Assembly: GCA_037952775.1 (NCBI GenBank)
Contig: JBANAY010000003.1
Location: 24,924,001 to 24,988,000 of the forward strand
Reading direction: 5' to 3'
Length of the DNA stretch: 64,000 nt
Origin: Clonostachys chloroleuca
Taxonomy: Eukaryota > Ascomycota > Sordariomycetes > Hypocreales > Bionectriaceae
The notes beneath the pieces are model-generated. The model was not told the DNA's origin. It saw only the letters and a list, made by a program, of their open reading frames with translations, and made no database searches. This document shows positions 1 through 11,728 of the stretch, one piece after another (the stretch's first letter is position 1; each line of letters opens with the position of its first letter). Position numbers and translations under genes: made by a program.

Positions 1-9
1 GTTTTATAG

Positions 10-243
10 CCTACTCTTGGAGCCACCCCCAACGCCCAGGATTTCTTCCAGGCCTACCTGGCTGCTCCCGTCACCCTCGTCTTGTACGTGGGCTGGAAGG
101 TCGGCACCCGTGACTGGCGCATGTACGTGCCGCTGGACCAGATGGACCTCCAGACGGGTCTGAACCTGCTCGACGAGCCCGAGCCCGTGGAGAAGAAGAC
201 CTGGGCCTCTTTGCCGAGACGGTTCTTTGGTGCTTTCATCTAG
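10..243 (+). CDS. Amino-acid permease, C-terminal exon (partial)
   Basis: This is the last exon of a gene that begins outside the window. The sequence opens with a 3' splice site (TTATAG at 4-9), then reads open to TAG at 241-243. The 77 or so residues contain the motif DFFQAYLAAP, then a last hydrophobic segment and the cytosolic tail GTRDWRMYVPLDQMDLQTG. That arrangement is typical of the C-terminus of fungal APC/YAT-family amino-acid permeases, where the acidic-aromatic motif after the last helix is conserved. Substrate cannot be read from this fragment. The family is fairly secure; no other family I know has this tail. Confidence 0.75.
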   Translation, partial: PTLGATPNAQDFFQAYLAAPVTLVLYVGWKVGTRDWRMYVPLDQMDLQTGLNLLDEPEPVEKKTWASLPRRFFGAFI

Positions 244-578
244 AGCGATTTTCATGGAGTTGGGAGGCTAGATATATACTTATTTCTGGTTAATTATGGG
301 GTTTGATGAATGAAATAATACCCGAGTTCATTTTCAATGACATCTGATATAAACACGCTTGACAGCATGTGAAACCTTTCTGCTGGCCCAGCATCACCTC
401 AGTCAGCGCCCCCCCCCCCCCAATCCTCACGAGTTTATTAAAGTATCACCACCCTGTCGCTAGCATTGAAATCGCCTTTTTGTTCATCAAGTGACTCGGG
501 CCCTTGGAATGTCTTTTCATCCACCTGTGCAATGAGTCATCTTCTTGGTGCCCCTAAGCCTACAGCAAGTAACTGACC

Positions 579-650
579 TATTCATTGTATTGAGATGTCG
601 GGTCTGGCATCTTCTATTGTTGTTTAGCTTTATTCTCGAACTCTCTTCTG
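579..650 (+). repeat. Dispersed repeat copy A (about 70 bp)
   Basis: The core ATGTCGGGTCTGGCATCTTC is matched by ATGTCGGGTATGGTATCTTC at 17346 and onwards, and similarity extends over about 70 bp. In the best-aligned 48 bases I count nine differences, and most of them are C/T or G/A transitions. This fits an old repeat pair altered by RIP-like mutation. No coding content is visible. Confidence 0.55.
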
Positions 651-782
651 TAGGTAACTTACCAGGAATTGATTGGCAGGAGCAATACTGGCTAAGAAGT
701 ACTTTATTGGTTGCCTGGATCGTACTGATAAAAGTTCATTATTGATCAGTACTTTACAATTATCAACTTTGCCACCAGTCAT

Positions 783-1139
783 CTATCCACCTAACATCTT
801 ATGTTCAAAAGCCTCTTCAAGTATCTCTAAGTATACTCTGTATAGCATAAATAAGTGGATAAAATACCGCGCTGTAGATATCTGGTCTGATGCCTCCAAG
901 AGAAGGCCAGCACCGGCAAAGGTGAGATATCGTGACGTGACCGGTTGATTGCCATGCATGGCCTGCATCAATACTGTGAATCCCTTGCCATTGTGGGCGT
1001 CGATGCCTGTACCAAGTGCATTGAACAGGGCTTCATAAATGGCTTCGATGGCAACTTGATCTTCGTTTTTACAGTTTCGTAAGCCGCAGATAGGATGACG
1101 TCCGCCTTGGGTGTCAACAAGCCACTTCATCCTGGGCAA
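783..1139 (-). pseudogene. Possible ankyrin-like remnant
   Basis: A 118-codon open stretch on the minus strand contains GIDAHNGKGFTVLMQAMHGN followed by a hydrophobic AGAGLLLEA. The spacing resembles one ankyrin unit (hinge, G-T-LM-A, helix pair). There is no second unit, no clear start context and no matching neighbouring exon. It could be a chance ORF or a decayed gene fragment. Confidence 0.22.
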
Positions 1140-1282
1140 AGGTTTAGGGTTCTCTAGCTATCGCCCGACCTTCGAGCGCGACTAAAGCTTGCTATCGTCA
1201 AGGTTCTTACACTCAAAGGTTCTATACGCCGTCAGGGCTCTTTTACGCGTGTGACTCTTTCATTAGTGAACTTTCCCTGAGC

Positions 1283-1289
1283 CTATATA
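1283..1289 (+). promoter_or_regulatory. TATA-like element upstream of the BTB gene
   Basis: CTATATAA lies about 400 bp before the BTB start codon, followed by a pyrimidine-rich leader. It is a plausible core promoter if the gene has a long 5' UTR. Confidence 0.35.
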
Positions 1290-1680
1290 ACGCTGCCCTC
1301 TCCGCTAGCCAAGAAGAAATCATTTTCATCTACACATCCCAATTTCTATCAACTGATATTTACATCGTACCCATCGCCGACGCAAGTATTCGTTCGTTCG
1401 ACCTCAGCACATACTGGGATTATCGATATTGGACTTCACCCACCTCGAATTCAGACCTTGACTTACTTTATATCCCTACTACTATCATCACTGCCATCAC
1501 TCCCAAGGATATCTCGCATCACGCGGTAATCACAGCCTTTTTTTTGCCGCCTCTAACACATTTCATAAACCCACGACTCGTTTGGCAAGGACCAAAGGCC
1601 TTGCTTGTGGTCGCGATAAAAAACCTCGTGTGGACTTTTACCTCCTTCGTTTCTTCTTCCTTCCCTCCGTCTTATCAAAA

Positions 1681-2594
1681 ATGGTTTTCACGTCGAAGGC
1701 CATCACCTCCGCTGTCAATTACAGCTTGCCTACTATGGCTCCGCCTGAGGGTCGCCGTAAATCGGCTAATCCCCGCCGTGGAGCTGGCAAAGACCCTCAG
1801 ATGCTCGATGGGACATCTCTTGCCATCACTGAGCTTCATAAGTCAATGTCAAGGTAAGTCTTGACCTCCATTTAATGTTTGCAAAATTGAGAACGCGACT
1901 AACAGCGCTCATAGCTTGTTCAACAGCGGTTTGTACTCAGACCTGACTGTTACATGCGGGGAGGATAAGTACCTGGTCCATCGAGCTGTCGTCTGCCCAC
2001 GGTCTAAGTTCTTCGAAGCGGCATGTCGCCATAATTTTAAGGTAAACCCCCTCCCAGATATTTCACTTAATTTCAAACGTAGAGATAGGGCTATTGCTGA
2101 CTACCATATAGGAGGCGATCACTGCTGAAATCAACCTTCCCGAGGATGATCCCGTCGCTGTCAAGATCATGATGAATCATTTCTACAACCTCAACTACTC
2201 AGACGGCTCTGCAACTACTTCAGAGACTGGCTCGGCTCTCGCAGAAGCCAAAAAATTCTCTCTTCTTGACCACGCCAAGGTCTACTCCCTGGCCGAAAAG
2301 TACGGCGTCCCCAGTCTGAAGAAATTAGCCACGGATAAATTTGAGCTCCAGGCAAGGAAAGACTGCGACGGCGAAGATCTCGTGGACGCAGCGGTAGAAG
2401 CGTACACCGGCACTGTTCAAGACGATCGTGGATTCAGGGATGAGGTGGTCAGAGCCATCACTGTCCATATGGATGTTCTGACACATGAGTCATTTCGAGA
2501 GGCCATTAACGGTCTGGACATCGGAGTTGACGTGGTCTTGCATCTGCAACAGCAGGGGAGGATCCTCAACACTGATTGCCGCGATCGCTGGTGA
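1681..2594 (+). CDS. BTB/POZ domain protein
   Basis: I read three exons: 1681-1853, 1915-2041 and 2112-2594. The introns start GTAAGT and GTAAAC and end ATAG and ATAG, and the phases join cleanly, giving 260 residues. After a basic, disordered N-terminus of about 50 residues comes a BTB domain: SLFNSGLYSDLTVTC, then YLVHRAVVCPRSKFFEAACR (with the usual V-H-K/R-x-V and S-x-F-F/Y landmarks), then INLPEDDPVAVKIMMNHFY. The C-terminal helices (HAKVYSLAEKYGVPSLKKLA) are typical of fungal BTB proteins. Such proteins are often cullin-3 adaptors, but no second domain is present to say what this one binds. The start at 1681 has a good AAAATGG context; an in-frame ATG at 1582 would add 33 residues. Confidence 0.85.
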
Positions 2595-5419
2595 ACTGGA
2601 AGTGGCCTTGAGATTGGAACTTAAGACTTGAGCTACATGGTGAGAATTTGCTGATTCATCATGTTAGTATCTAGTGCCAGAGGATGTTATTTTTTCTGGT
2701 TTGAATTTGCTCCGGGGTAGGTATGGGAGATTGTCGTGATTTCTCAAACTGTATTCTAGTTAGTTATGATTTAAAACGGTAACACAAAATCTACTGTTGC
2801 AACAACATTTTTCGTTCTCATATTGTGAACTTTTTCTCCTTTTTTTGCTATTTTGTAAGACTTTAATGCATGTGTGTTGCAAGTAATCACATCAGGCTAT
2901 TTGTGCTCAAGACCATGCGAGCGGCATGTTGGCTAGCTGGTCCTCATTACTAGAATGTTAGAGTACAAGAACAAGCCACATGGTACTCATTGCCAAGAGT
3001 GTTGCAAGAGTGATTCTAAAGTTGACGATCACGATGTTCTAATGTGAGTCGTGAGCGTTGATAGAGATCTCTAACTAGGATAGATCTTAGCCAAGTTGAA
3101 CCAAGCCGAGGGTTTGGAGCTCCGTGGTCATATATGTTACTCTCATTTTGGCTCGTTCCCTTGATAAACCGTCTTTGATCTTCAATTTATGATGAGGCGT
3201 AATGGTAATTGCTACAACCACCACCATAATACCGCTGGGGCTATGCATACCGGCTGTCGGCGGAACTAAAAGGTGATAGAGCTTCGTTGGTAAGGGCTAT
3301 CAAACTCAACTGATCACTAATGTCTGCGTCCTATTTTAAACTAAGTACAGAGGCTTTAGGCGGGTCGCTCGCTTATGTTCCCAAGTCTTCCAGTAGGGTG
3401 GGAAATTTTGGCTTTGCCGCCCCTGAAGCCGACTTGGTTTTCAACATTGATGATGGACTCCTACTTTAGTAAGATTAGTATTAAGTCGGTCGCTTTTGCG
3501 GCATTTGAAACCATATAATTATTCTGGTGCTAGTTTTTGGGGTACGATACACCATTCTACATGTAGGCTTGAACCGACACGAAAACACCATGTATTGGTA
3601 CCACATAACAACCGGCTCGAATCTCCTATGGAGTCCTGTAACCCCAAGAATTGCCAGTCTATTTGGGTCTGATACCGACCCTTGCTGAGGATTGCAGCTA
3701 TTTGATACGCATTCATCCCCTGCGTCACTAGACAAACTCTCACCTTCGGAGTGACCAGAACTATTAAAAACCTTTTCCCTGCAGTCATCGCGTATATCCA
3801 TAAGAGTAAGCGTTAGCGTGGCCAAAAATGTGAAATGGATTCCATGTCTGGCAAGGGCCTTGAAGGTGATTGGGTTTAGGCTGTGTGCCAAGAAGAGGGG
3901 TTGTACGATACTGGCTGCAAGCGCTCGGCTTGAAATTTGGCAAAATCAACGCTTCGGAATACAATTTGTTCAGCAAAGGCTATACTGGCATGTTCTGATG
4001 CACAACTTAAGGCCGTAGACAGTGCTGACTATCCCGTGGTTGTGATGGATGGCTAGAGATATCAATGAGTTCTTACACAAATGTTGATTCTTCCCAGTCT
4101 TCATGGTACGAAGCTCTGTCCGATGTAGACTGTAGTAGACGGGTTAGTTTACGAGAAAGTGACGGACCGAGCAGCGTCAGGGGGGTAATATTGCGGGCGT
4201 AGCTCTCGACTGACTTCTATCAAGTGCTTTTGGGCCTGAGGTTACCACAAGCTCCGAATTTAGGAACTTTGATGTTCAAAACCAGACAGCACCAGTAGGA
4301 GGATTCCCCTCCTCGCCTAACCCCCCCCAGGCTCAAGAACGGCATAGCCACGTGCCAACACACTTCGCATGTGAGACCAAGAATGTGTTAGTCTACATTT
4401 TTTCAACTGCTTAGCTGAAAGGATTGGGAATTTGGCACGCGATTGGTTCAGACACTCTTCTCTGATCGGATAAGCTGCAGTCAGCTATGTCAGTGGCTTG
4501 ATCAAAATCAAGCCGGCTCCAGACAACCCAGGGGAAATCGCCTAGTCAAAATTTAGGGCACACATCGTACTACAAAACCCATCCATAATGTCAGAGCAAG
4601 GTCGCTACCCTTGTGGTCAGACTAGACTAGTTGACGGCCCCACGCTGGTTCTGGTAGTTGGCTTTCATTAATGACGCAAGTTGCCACGGACAGGCATGTG
4701 GTTGTGCATTCAGCTACGCAATGGAGCTTCTAAGTGTGTGATAGAATAAACCATATTCCCAAAGTACCTGCTCTCAGACAGCTTTTAAGCCAGATTGCAC
4801 TATTCAAACTCCAAGCTCAGCCAACAGCTTAAGCAGCCCACAGAACAAGCAGTGTCAAAGTTGTTGACCATGCTGGGGCCCATTGGAAGCTGCCGAAAGT
4901 ACCGCTGCAAGTTTCTCAATGAAGCTAATGCAATTACTGTCATGCATTCACGAGCTGAGAAAGCCAAGACTTTGTTCATATGCCAAGCCGGAGTGAGAGA
5001 GCGAGATATTTGCCTCACAAGCGAGATCATCCTTCCAATTTCCAGATTGAGCTGGTGAAAACAGACCTCGGATCAGATAATTTTCTTATCAGATCATCTG
5101 ATAACTCTACATTTGCTAGCGGCATCACCAATGATGCACCGGCCTTAGCTGGGGCGAGGACAGGGGAACGAGTCCAATGAAAACTGGGAACCTTGCCGCT
5201 CTCTACGTCTTAGTGGGTCAAGCTGAAAACCTCGACAGCAAAGGTAGGGACAGTGAATATCATAGAAAAGGATTCTAAAAACGTGAATATAAATCCCAGC
5301 TTCATCCCTCTCTCTTCATCGTGCTGTTTGTTCATCAACACTCTCTTCAACTCATAAGCATTCTACAAGTATCACTTTGAGCAAACTTCCCCAGCAACTC
5401 AAACCCTCCTCTCCTCATC
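2595..5419. other. Gene-poor stretch
   Basis: No ORF here shows a recognisable domain. The short open frames on both strands (for example around 3481-4018 and 4795-5180) lack consistent splicing or family motifs. A TATA-like AATATAAAT at about 5284 probably belongs to the downstream CFEM gene. Confidence 0.5.
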
Positions 5420-5841
5420 ATGAAGACTTTCGCCATTCTTAGCAGCACTCTGATGCTGGCCACAGCAGTATCCTCCCAGACACTCTGCGCTGTACGTTCA
5501 ATTTCCAGTCCCACAACCATGTGAAAAGACCAACCCTCACCTTCTTCGTCGTAGATCAACTGCTTCACAACCGTCTACAACCAGCACCCTCCAACTACCT
5601 GCACACTGCCTTCCATGTATGACTGCTTTTGTGCCTCCCCAGAGCTCCAGGGTTACTTCATCCAGTGCGCCCGAAGCACCTGTGGTAGCAACGCCGATGC
5701 CGCCATCCAGTTTGGCGTTGATCTGTGCAAGGGTAAGGCCCAGTTACGTTATTTTCACATCGCCCTATTGACTTACAATGCTTCCAAGATTACGGATACA
5801 CTGTCACCGTTCCTCCCGCTGCTGCTGCCACAGCCAACTAA
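5420..5841 (+). CDS. Small secreted CFEM-domain protein
   Basis: There are three exons: 5420-5491, 5555-5732 and 5789-5841. The introns are 63 and 56 bp. The product is 100 residues. Residues 1-19 form a signal peptide (MKTFAILSSTLMLATAVSS). The mature part has exactly eight cysteines in CFEM order, including the NCF, DCFC and QCARSTC elements and a last Cys in GVDLCKDYGY. CFEM proteins are fungal extracellular proteins; some bind haem or serve as effectors. No GPI-attachment tail is visible after the domain, only an Ala/Thr-rich end, so it is probably released rather than anchored. A TATA-like box lies about 135 bp upstream of the ATG. Confidence 0.85.
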
Positions 5842-6286
5842 AATGAAAGGGCATTATCACACCTAGAAATGGAGTCACACCTCTTCCATTAAGCGACAAG
5901 TATATTACCTCGCATTTTCTAGGATAGATACACATCAATGAGATAAAAATTCAAGACAGAATAGAAAGACTCAAACTAGATGTGACCAATGTTGAATCGG
6001 AAATTATAAGCTTTACGAGGTGACTATAGAAGCGTGATTGGGTTTCTGAGCACAATATATACCGTATAAAGAAAACCAGCTCGCTACTAGATAGGAGAAA
6101 ACATCCAAGCTCTGAAATCATCACTTTGCTGGTATCTAGATTGGGGGTTGTTGAAACTCTCTTGGTGAATAGCATCTTTTCAGCGATCCTGAAGTATCTT
6201 CTTCTTTTTCTTGAAAGATGGTATCTGTTGCCTCCAGCTGCAATATGCTCACATTCCCGAGGTATGAAATGAACGTCTTAATAAGA
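5842..6286. other. Intergenic, no gene seen
   Basis: This is AT-leaning sequence between the CFEM gene and the decayed F-box-like gene. Nothing in it is recognisable. Confidence 0.5.
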
Positions 6287-7542
6287 CTAGAGATCCGTTA
6301 CATCTACATGCCAGAATAGTAACTCCATTACTTCTTTATCCGCCTCGGCATATTGCTCAAAGCTGTGGGCAGCCTTTGAGTAGCGATTGCCGTTTTTGCT
6401 ATTGTACTCTGGGCCCATGATATACTTCTCGAGTACCGATTCTAGGTAGGAAAAAAGCCCCAAGGTGTAGGTGAAAATCCAGCACAGGGCCAAGTTCATC
6501 CTTGATCCCTCGCACAAAGGAAACATAGCCATCATATACAAGTCGCATGAATTTTTCTGTATAATCCGCCTCCATACACGATTCACCATCTACACCAGCA
6601 TCAAATACAAGCAGTAGATTGGAGGTTGCACAGGATCTGCTAATGAAAGAGAGTAGGCTGATCCAGGTAGCGATTTCATCTTTCCAACGAATAATCTGCT
6701 TTGCCTCTGAGCGATATTTAATACGCTTGAAGCACTTGAGAGTGGTTGGACGGAGGGATTGAAGCATAGAGAGATTGTGGCGAAAGGGACCATCGAAAAT
6801 AAAGGTATTAGTAGCAAAGAGAGTTTGCACGGCATCGGTATATATCTGCCGATTTACAAGGAAGAGATCGAGAGGCAAATCTCTACACTGGCAACGGGGG
6901 GAGAAGGATACATAATTCAAAGAGCAGCTGCAGTCCAGCTTTGTAAAGCAACAGCTAAGACAACAGGACCATTGGAAGTTGAGATATCGACCACCACGTG
7001 CTTGGTCAAACCTCCCGTGCTTGACGGTAATATCATTCCATTGGGGTTAGAAATAACCAAGCACCCCGAGATTCATATATTCAAGGATTCGAAGATGTAT
7101 CTCTTGCGGTAAAGATAACAATGACCGGTGAAAATCTTTCTCCCGGGGCGCATTTATCAGATCGATCGCAGTCGCGTAGGCAATAGAGCGCAGATGAGGA
7201 TTTCGTCGTCTGCTAAGCCTTATAACGCAATCATTCAATGCGGGAAGCGATTTCAATGGCTTTATTGACGAGCAATAGTTGCTTTGGGACCTCTGGACAT
7301 TCGCATTCCCGACTGTCCTTTGGTATGGAATATCCCCCGCTTGTCTTGCGGAGTGCAAAGTTGTAGTCCTATGCTCTGCCTTGTCTCGCGAACGGGTGAT
7401 GGCGACAAGGAGAACGGTTCACTGCGCGTGATAGTGAAATCAGAACAATTGGACACTCCCTAATCAATGCCGCGAAGAGATAAATTTTCTTGCGAAGATG
7501 GAGAGAAAGGATGAGGAAGGGAGGGGTGCTGGCAGAATCCAT
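6287..7542 (-). pseudogene. Decayed fungal F-box-like gene
   Basis: The minus strand carries ordered fragments of one protein family spread over three frames. From the 5' end: MDSASTPPFLILSLHLRKKI (ATG at 7542), then a conserved block around LPALNDCVIRLSRRRNP and a second F-box-like LLSLPQEIHLRILEYMNLGV (near 7250-7050), then a Cys-rich linker, LFLVNRQIYTDAVQTLFATN (about 6880), and a C-terminal KYIMGPEYN block in another frame (about 6430). Frame changes are needed near 7370-7450, near 7050 and near 6450; the last lies beside runs of A and C. In related proteins a second ligand-like region separates the two F-box-like parts, and here much of it seems lost. The domain order is established for this fungal family; that this copy is dead is my inference from the multiple breaks. 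Confidence 0.6.
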
Positions 7543-8947
7543 CGTCAAGAGCCCATTCATTAGAAATTTCGACTGTGACTGCGTCTTCTGAAAGCAAAAT
7601 GATGAACGGGTCCTTCTTGGAATGTTGGAGTTCCCTTCATGATATCTAATGAAGAAGGCGACCAGTGAATCGTTCAAAATCACGGTCTGAACTGGGCGGT
7701 TTGGTTCCCAAGGATGAAGCTGCTATAAAGGTGGCTTTCTCAAATCGACTTGTTACGGTGTGAGAGGTTTGTAATTCTTATCTAATATGTTGTTAAGAAT
7801 AGTAATTATTGCTTCATAGGAGCCAACACGAATGACAACTGTGGGGGCTAGGTGAAATATTTCCCTTTTTGTACCTATTCAAAGATATAATCCGTTGCCT
7901 ACACTTGAAATAATTCTCACATCTCGAAGTATGTGGAAGGCACCTCAACATTGAAGTTACTTCTTCCAATCGCTGACTAGTATTTGAAAGCTCTTAAGAA
8001 GCTGAAAGTAGTGCGAATGCCTTTTCATTAACTGATTCAAGTTGGTTCTGTCGCATCTGGTGCAGAATTCTCTCCTCCAGTTGATCGGGTTCACCTAGCT
8101 TTTATCCCATCCCTAACTGACACATACCTACTTACCTATAACTCAAATACTGTCGGACTGAGGTTTTGTGTTTGGGCTGCCGAGAACTCTCTTTCTGTAT
8201 CGCCGCCTTAATGTGCCGTTTGTACAATAGCGTGTCATAATTCTGCTACTTGTTTTACCTAATGCTTAACCGAAATTAACTGGCTCCTGCTGGGACCTTA
8301 GATCAAACATCTTCGGAGGTTGTTAGACTTAGCAGAGATCAGCGGTCTCCATTGGCCAAAGCTCAAGGGGGTGGCAGGACAACTCGAGACAACCAAAGTC
8401 CCAATCCTGTGGCTACGAGTCGACGTTGAGCACGCCAACGTCTCAAAGCGTAGTTTAAGACAACGTTATTTGTGCTTGTTGTAAAAAGCTGAAAAGGAAG
8501 AATATTCTTAGACGTCAGTAGAGCTAATGAAAATACATGTATCGCGGCATTCCGAAGGCTCTCCGTCTTGCAGTGCCGCATTGCGTCGATAAACATGCGC
8601 GATGCTATAATGAATCCCACTAAAGATGTTTATGTCCCTCATTCTCAAATAGATTAAAACGGAGTGAGGAGGCTGTGCATCCTACTCTGGGAGTGATGAT
8701 CTAGGCGGCCAGCTCACTTATGATACGTTTTTATGCGTAAGGAAGAAGGGCGATGCATGTTCCTAGTTTGAACTTTTGTCTCAGCACCAGTGTGTAATCA
8801 ACTTGATTTCTAAAATATTTATTTATTTCGTTCCCTTCCAACTTTCTAATCTTTACGAAATTCAATCGCCATAGTCCTGAGACTGTTCTCTGCCACTCGT
8901 TTACGCATCTCATCCCCAAGACTTTTAGGAATTTCCAATCATCAATC
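7543..8947. other. Intergenic, no gene seen
   Basis: Short ORFs only, on both strands, without family motifs. The pyrimidine-rich stretch just before 8948 is probably the promoter and leader of the next gene. Confidence 0.5.
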
Positions 8948-9404
8948 ATGCGTCTTCCTACAGTTGCCGTCAATTTGTTAGCCGGTGTCAATCTTTATAC
9001 GCCCACTTATCACGACCCCAATCTGGCTCCAATTTGGCGACCTCAGGCCGATGAATATCTTCCAAGCCCGGGAAACTACACTTTCTTTTGGCACACAAAT
9101 GGAAATTATACTGGGAATATGACCTTGTCACTCTGGGAAGGCGATGACATCAACCACCTATGGCCCGCCGGCGATCTCAGTAAGTATTTGCATTTGAGCT
9201 GAAGAGACTCGTAGTTCAAGATACTGACATCGTATTTTAGTTCCGGATGTCCCGATCAGCTCGGGGTACTACCGGTTTGATGTTGTTGCTTCTTTAGTCG
9301 CCCCTACCCGAACTTTCCGCCTTAAGACTGTCCCGGATTCCAATGTCACTGTCTACAATTACTCCCCTCCTTTCCACATTGGAAACTGTACCGACGACAA
9401 ATAA
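8948..9404 (+). CDS. Small N-glycosylated secreted protein, possibly Kre9/KNH-like
   Basis: There are two exons, 8948-9179 and 9241-9404, joined across a 61-bp intron (GTAAGT..TTTTAG), giving 131 residues. The N-terminus is short and hydrophobic (MRLPTVAVNLLAGVNL) and may be a weak signal peptide. The rest holds about six N-x-S/T sequons (NYT, NYT, NMT, NVT, NYS, NCT), which argues for passage through the secretory pathway. The pattern of a strand with tryptophan, then SGYYRFDVVAS, then a final SPPFHI strand resembles the beta-sandwich of Kre9/KNH-type cell-surface proteins. That fold assignment is tentative; secreted is the safer statement. Confidence 0.55.
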
Positions 9405-10267
9405 CAAATGGATGGATGTGATGTGCCAAGTATGGAGAAAGTGGCTAAGTTTTTAGGCACTTAGTGCGATATGTTTTACCCTTGCAGCTTGCTCCCGGAA
9501 CAAAAGAAGCAACGAGACAAACGCTTGGAAAAATAGAGTTGCATTTATTCAAGTAGCTATAGTTTTTCTCTGCAAAGGTTAGGGGGTAGAGATTCAATTT
9601 TATCCACAGATTCAAGAGGCCTCCTAGTATTCTGTGAAGATATATTAGATTCATGTCTGGAAGATGTAGAAAAAGAAAGCCTCCGACCAACAATCACCAT
9701 CAAGTCTTTGACCCACAGAGGTATGATGCATGTGCAGACAAATCGCGCTGATCTAATGTCCGTGAGCTGAGAAGCATTGCTTATATATTCTTACGTTTGT
9801 CGAATCGGATGGCTTGGGCGGTTTTGCGTTTCTAGTGTGGCATTGTTTCTTTGCACAGACACATTCTCGGCATCGTAATGTCTCGGGGTTTAGTTCTATG
9901 CCATTGTTTCGAACCGAAAACGGATAATGCTTCTTTTGCCAAGCCTGTTCATTCTCCTTTTTCGGCAATTAGCGGTATGCTTATACCTATCTCCGGCTGG
10001 CTGGACCCTGTAAGACTAGATATCCAGCGTGGGGACTCCATTCCGACACCTCCAACAGGCTAAGATGTGCTGGTGGCAATGCGTATGGGCGTACGTGCGA
10101 GGGTCGCGTACTCCGCGTACCAACATCCATGTGAGCCGAAAGTCTATTATAAAAGCATAGGCTGTATTCCTATAATGCCGTTTATTCTAGCAACTGAACT
10201 CGGCAAGACTTCCCCGCTCTGATTCACTATATTGGTACCTTTTTTAAACCATTTCTCATAATTAACC
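9405..10267. other. Intergenic, no gene seen
   Basis: No recognisable gene. The last 100 bp before 10268 are presumably the promoter and leader of the aldehyde dehydrogenase gene. Confidence 0.45.
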
Positions 10268-11728
10268 ATGGCCACCACACCTACCTTCGAGAACAAAGAC
10301 GATAAGCAGGTTGTGCCTCTCTGGATCAATGGCAAGAATGTTGCTATCGGTTCCGGACCTTTAATTGAGGTTATCAAACCATCCGAGGACAAGACCGTCC
10401 ACTATGCCCGATCAGCCGGTGTTGACGACGCCAAAGCCGCCATCACAGCGGCCTCCGAAGCCTTCAAGACCTGGAGCACCACTCCTCTTGAACATCGCCG
10501 AAAGCTACTGCTAAAGGTAGCCGACGTCTTGACCCAGCGAGCAAAGGAGATCGGCGACATCCAAATCCAGGAGACATCGGCTCCTCCTCAGTTTGGGCAG
10601 AACTTTGCCTACGCCGCAGCCGCAACAGTCGAGGAACTTGCGGCGCAAATCACCACAGCTTTTGAGGCCAGTGCACCTCACACGAACTCCAATTCGCATG
10701 TTGTAGGATACAGGACCCCTATTGGCCCTGTGCTATTCATCTCTCCATGGAACACCCCCTCGTATCTAGCAACTCGTGGGATTGCCACGGCGCTTGCCGC
10801 GGGCTGCACGGTCGTCCTCAAGGCCTCGGAGCTCTGCCCGGCAACTTACCACATGATCTGCCAAGTGTTTGCTGATGCCGGGATACCAGAGGGCGTGCTG
10901 AATCAGATCGTGGTGCGTCGTGAAGACGCCGCCACGGTCACCGAAGCCATCATTGCGGACCCACGAATCCGCAAGGTCGAGTTTATTGGAAGCGCGGCAG
11001 TGGGCAAGATCATCGGCCAGCTATGCGGCAAGTATTTGAAGCCAATCTTGATGGAGTTGGGGGGCAAGTGCCCCGTCATTATCTGCGAGGATGCCGATCT
11101 GGCCAAGGCTGCCAAGGCGACTGCTTTTGGTGCGTTCCTCCACCACGGACAGATCTGCATGTCCACCGAGCGCATCATTGTCGTCAAGTCTGTTGCAGAG
11201 GAATTCACCAATCTACTCAAGGCGGAGGTTGCGGGCTGGAGTCAGGTGTCAGGCTATGCTGCGAGCAAGGAATTCGCTAGCAAGGCACATCTTGCGCTGG
11301 AGGAGGCCCGGAAGGAGGGAGCTGAGTTCATTGTTGGAGATAACTCATTCAGGGATGAGCACAAAGCCAGTCTGACTCCCACTATTGTGACGGGTGTTAG
11401 TCCCAGCTCAAGGCTATATGATGAGGAAACCTTTGGCCCATCTTCCTCTCTGTACATTGTCGAAGATGAGGAGGCTGGCCTCGAGTTGGCCAATTCATCT
11501 AAATATGGGCTCGTCGGCGGAGTGTGGGCAAAGGATGTGATGAGAGGGATTGCTTTGTGCAAGAGATTAGAATGCGGTATCGTCACAGTCAATCAGGGGA
11601 CTATGTTGACAGAGATCCCACCTAGCGCATCTGCTGGCGCAGCAAAAGGTAGCGGTTGGGGTCTTTCCGGTGGAGCTGAGGGCATCCGGGAGTTTTTGCA
11701 TCTGAAGGGGATCATAGTCACGGCTTGA
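10268..11728 (+). CDS. NAD(P)+-dependent aldehyde dehydrogenase
   Basis: This intact single-exon gene encodes 486 residues, the normal length for the ALDH superfamily. The catalytic set is visible: Asn in SPWNTPS (about residue 162), the general-base Glu in LMELGGKCP (about 261), the nucleophilic Cys in HHGQICMST (about 296) and the ETFGPSSSL motif. The cofactor segment KVEFIGSAAVGK also fits. The sequence is closest in character to fungal salicylaldehyde/benzaldehyde or vanillin dehydrogenase-like enzymes, but I cannot fix the substrate. The start has an ACCATGG context. No targeting signal is visible, so it is probably cytosolic. The neighbours give no pathway hint. Confidence 0.93.
   Translation: MATTPTFENKDDKQVVPLWINGKNVAIGSGPLIEVIKPSEDKTVHYARSAGVDDAKAAITAASEAFKTWSTTPLEHRRKLLLKVADVLTQRAKEIGDIQIQETSAPPQFGQNFAYAAAATVEELAAQITTAFEASAPHTNSNSHVVGYRTPIGPVLFISPWNTPSYLATRGIATALAAGCTVVLKASELCPATYHMICQVFADAGIPEGVLNQIVVRREDAATVTEAIIADPRIRKVEFIGSAAVGKIIGQLCGKYLKPILMELGGKCPVIICEDADLAKAAKATAFGAFLHHGQICMSTERIIVVKSVAEEFTNLLKAEVAGWSQVSGYAASKEFASKAHLALEEARKEGAEFIVGDNSFRDEHKASLTPTIVTGVSPSSRLYDEETFGPSSSLYIVEDEEAGLELANSSKYGLVGGVWAKDVMRGIALCKRLECGIVTVNQGTMLTEIPPSASAGAAKGSGWGLSGGAEGIREFLHLKGIIVTA

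Larger units (their letters stand above)
244..1680. other. Intergenic region between the permease and the BTB gene
   Basis: I see no intact gene. The stretch holds a 14-base C run near 408-421, one copy of a dispersed repeat (579-650), a possible ankyrin-like remnant on the minus strand (783-1139) and the likely promoter and 5' leader of the BTB gene. Confidence 0.5.

Noticed and set aside
3481..4018. Overlapping ORFs on both strands
   Set aside because: They overlap each other in several frames and none shows a conserved pattern.
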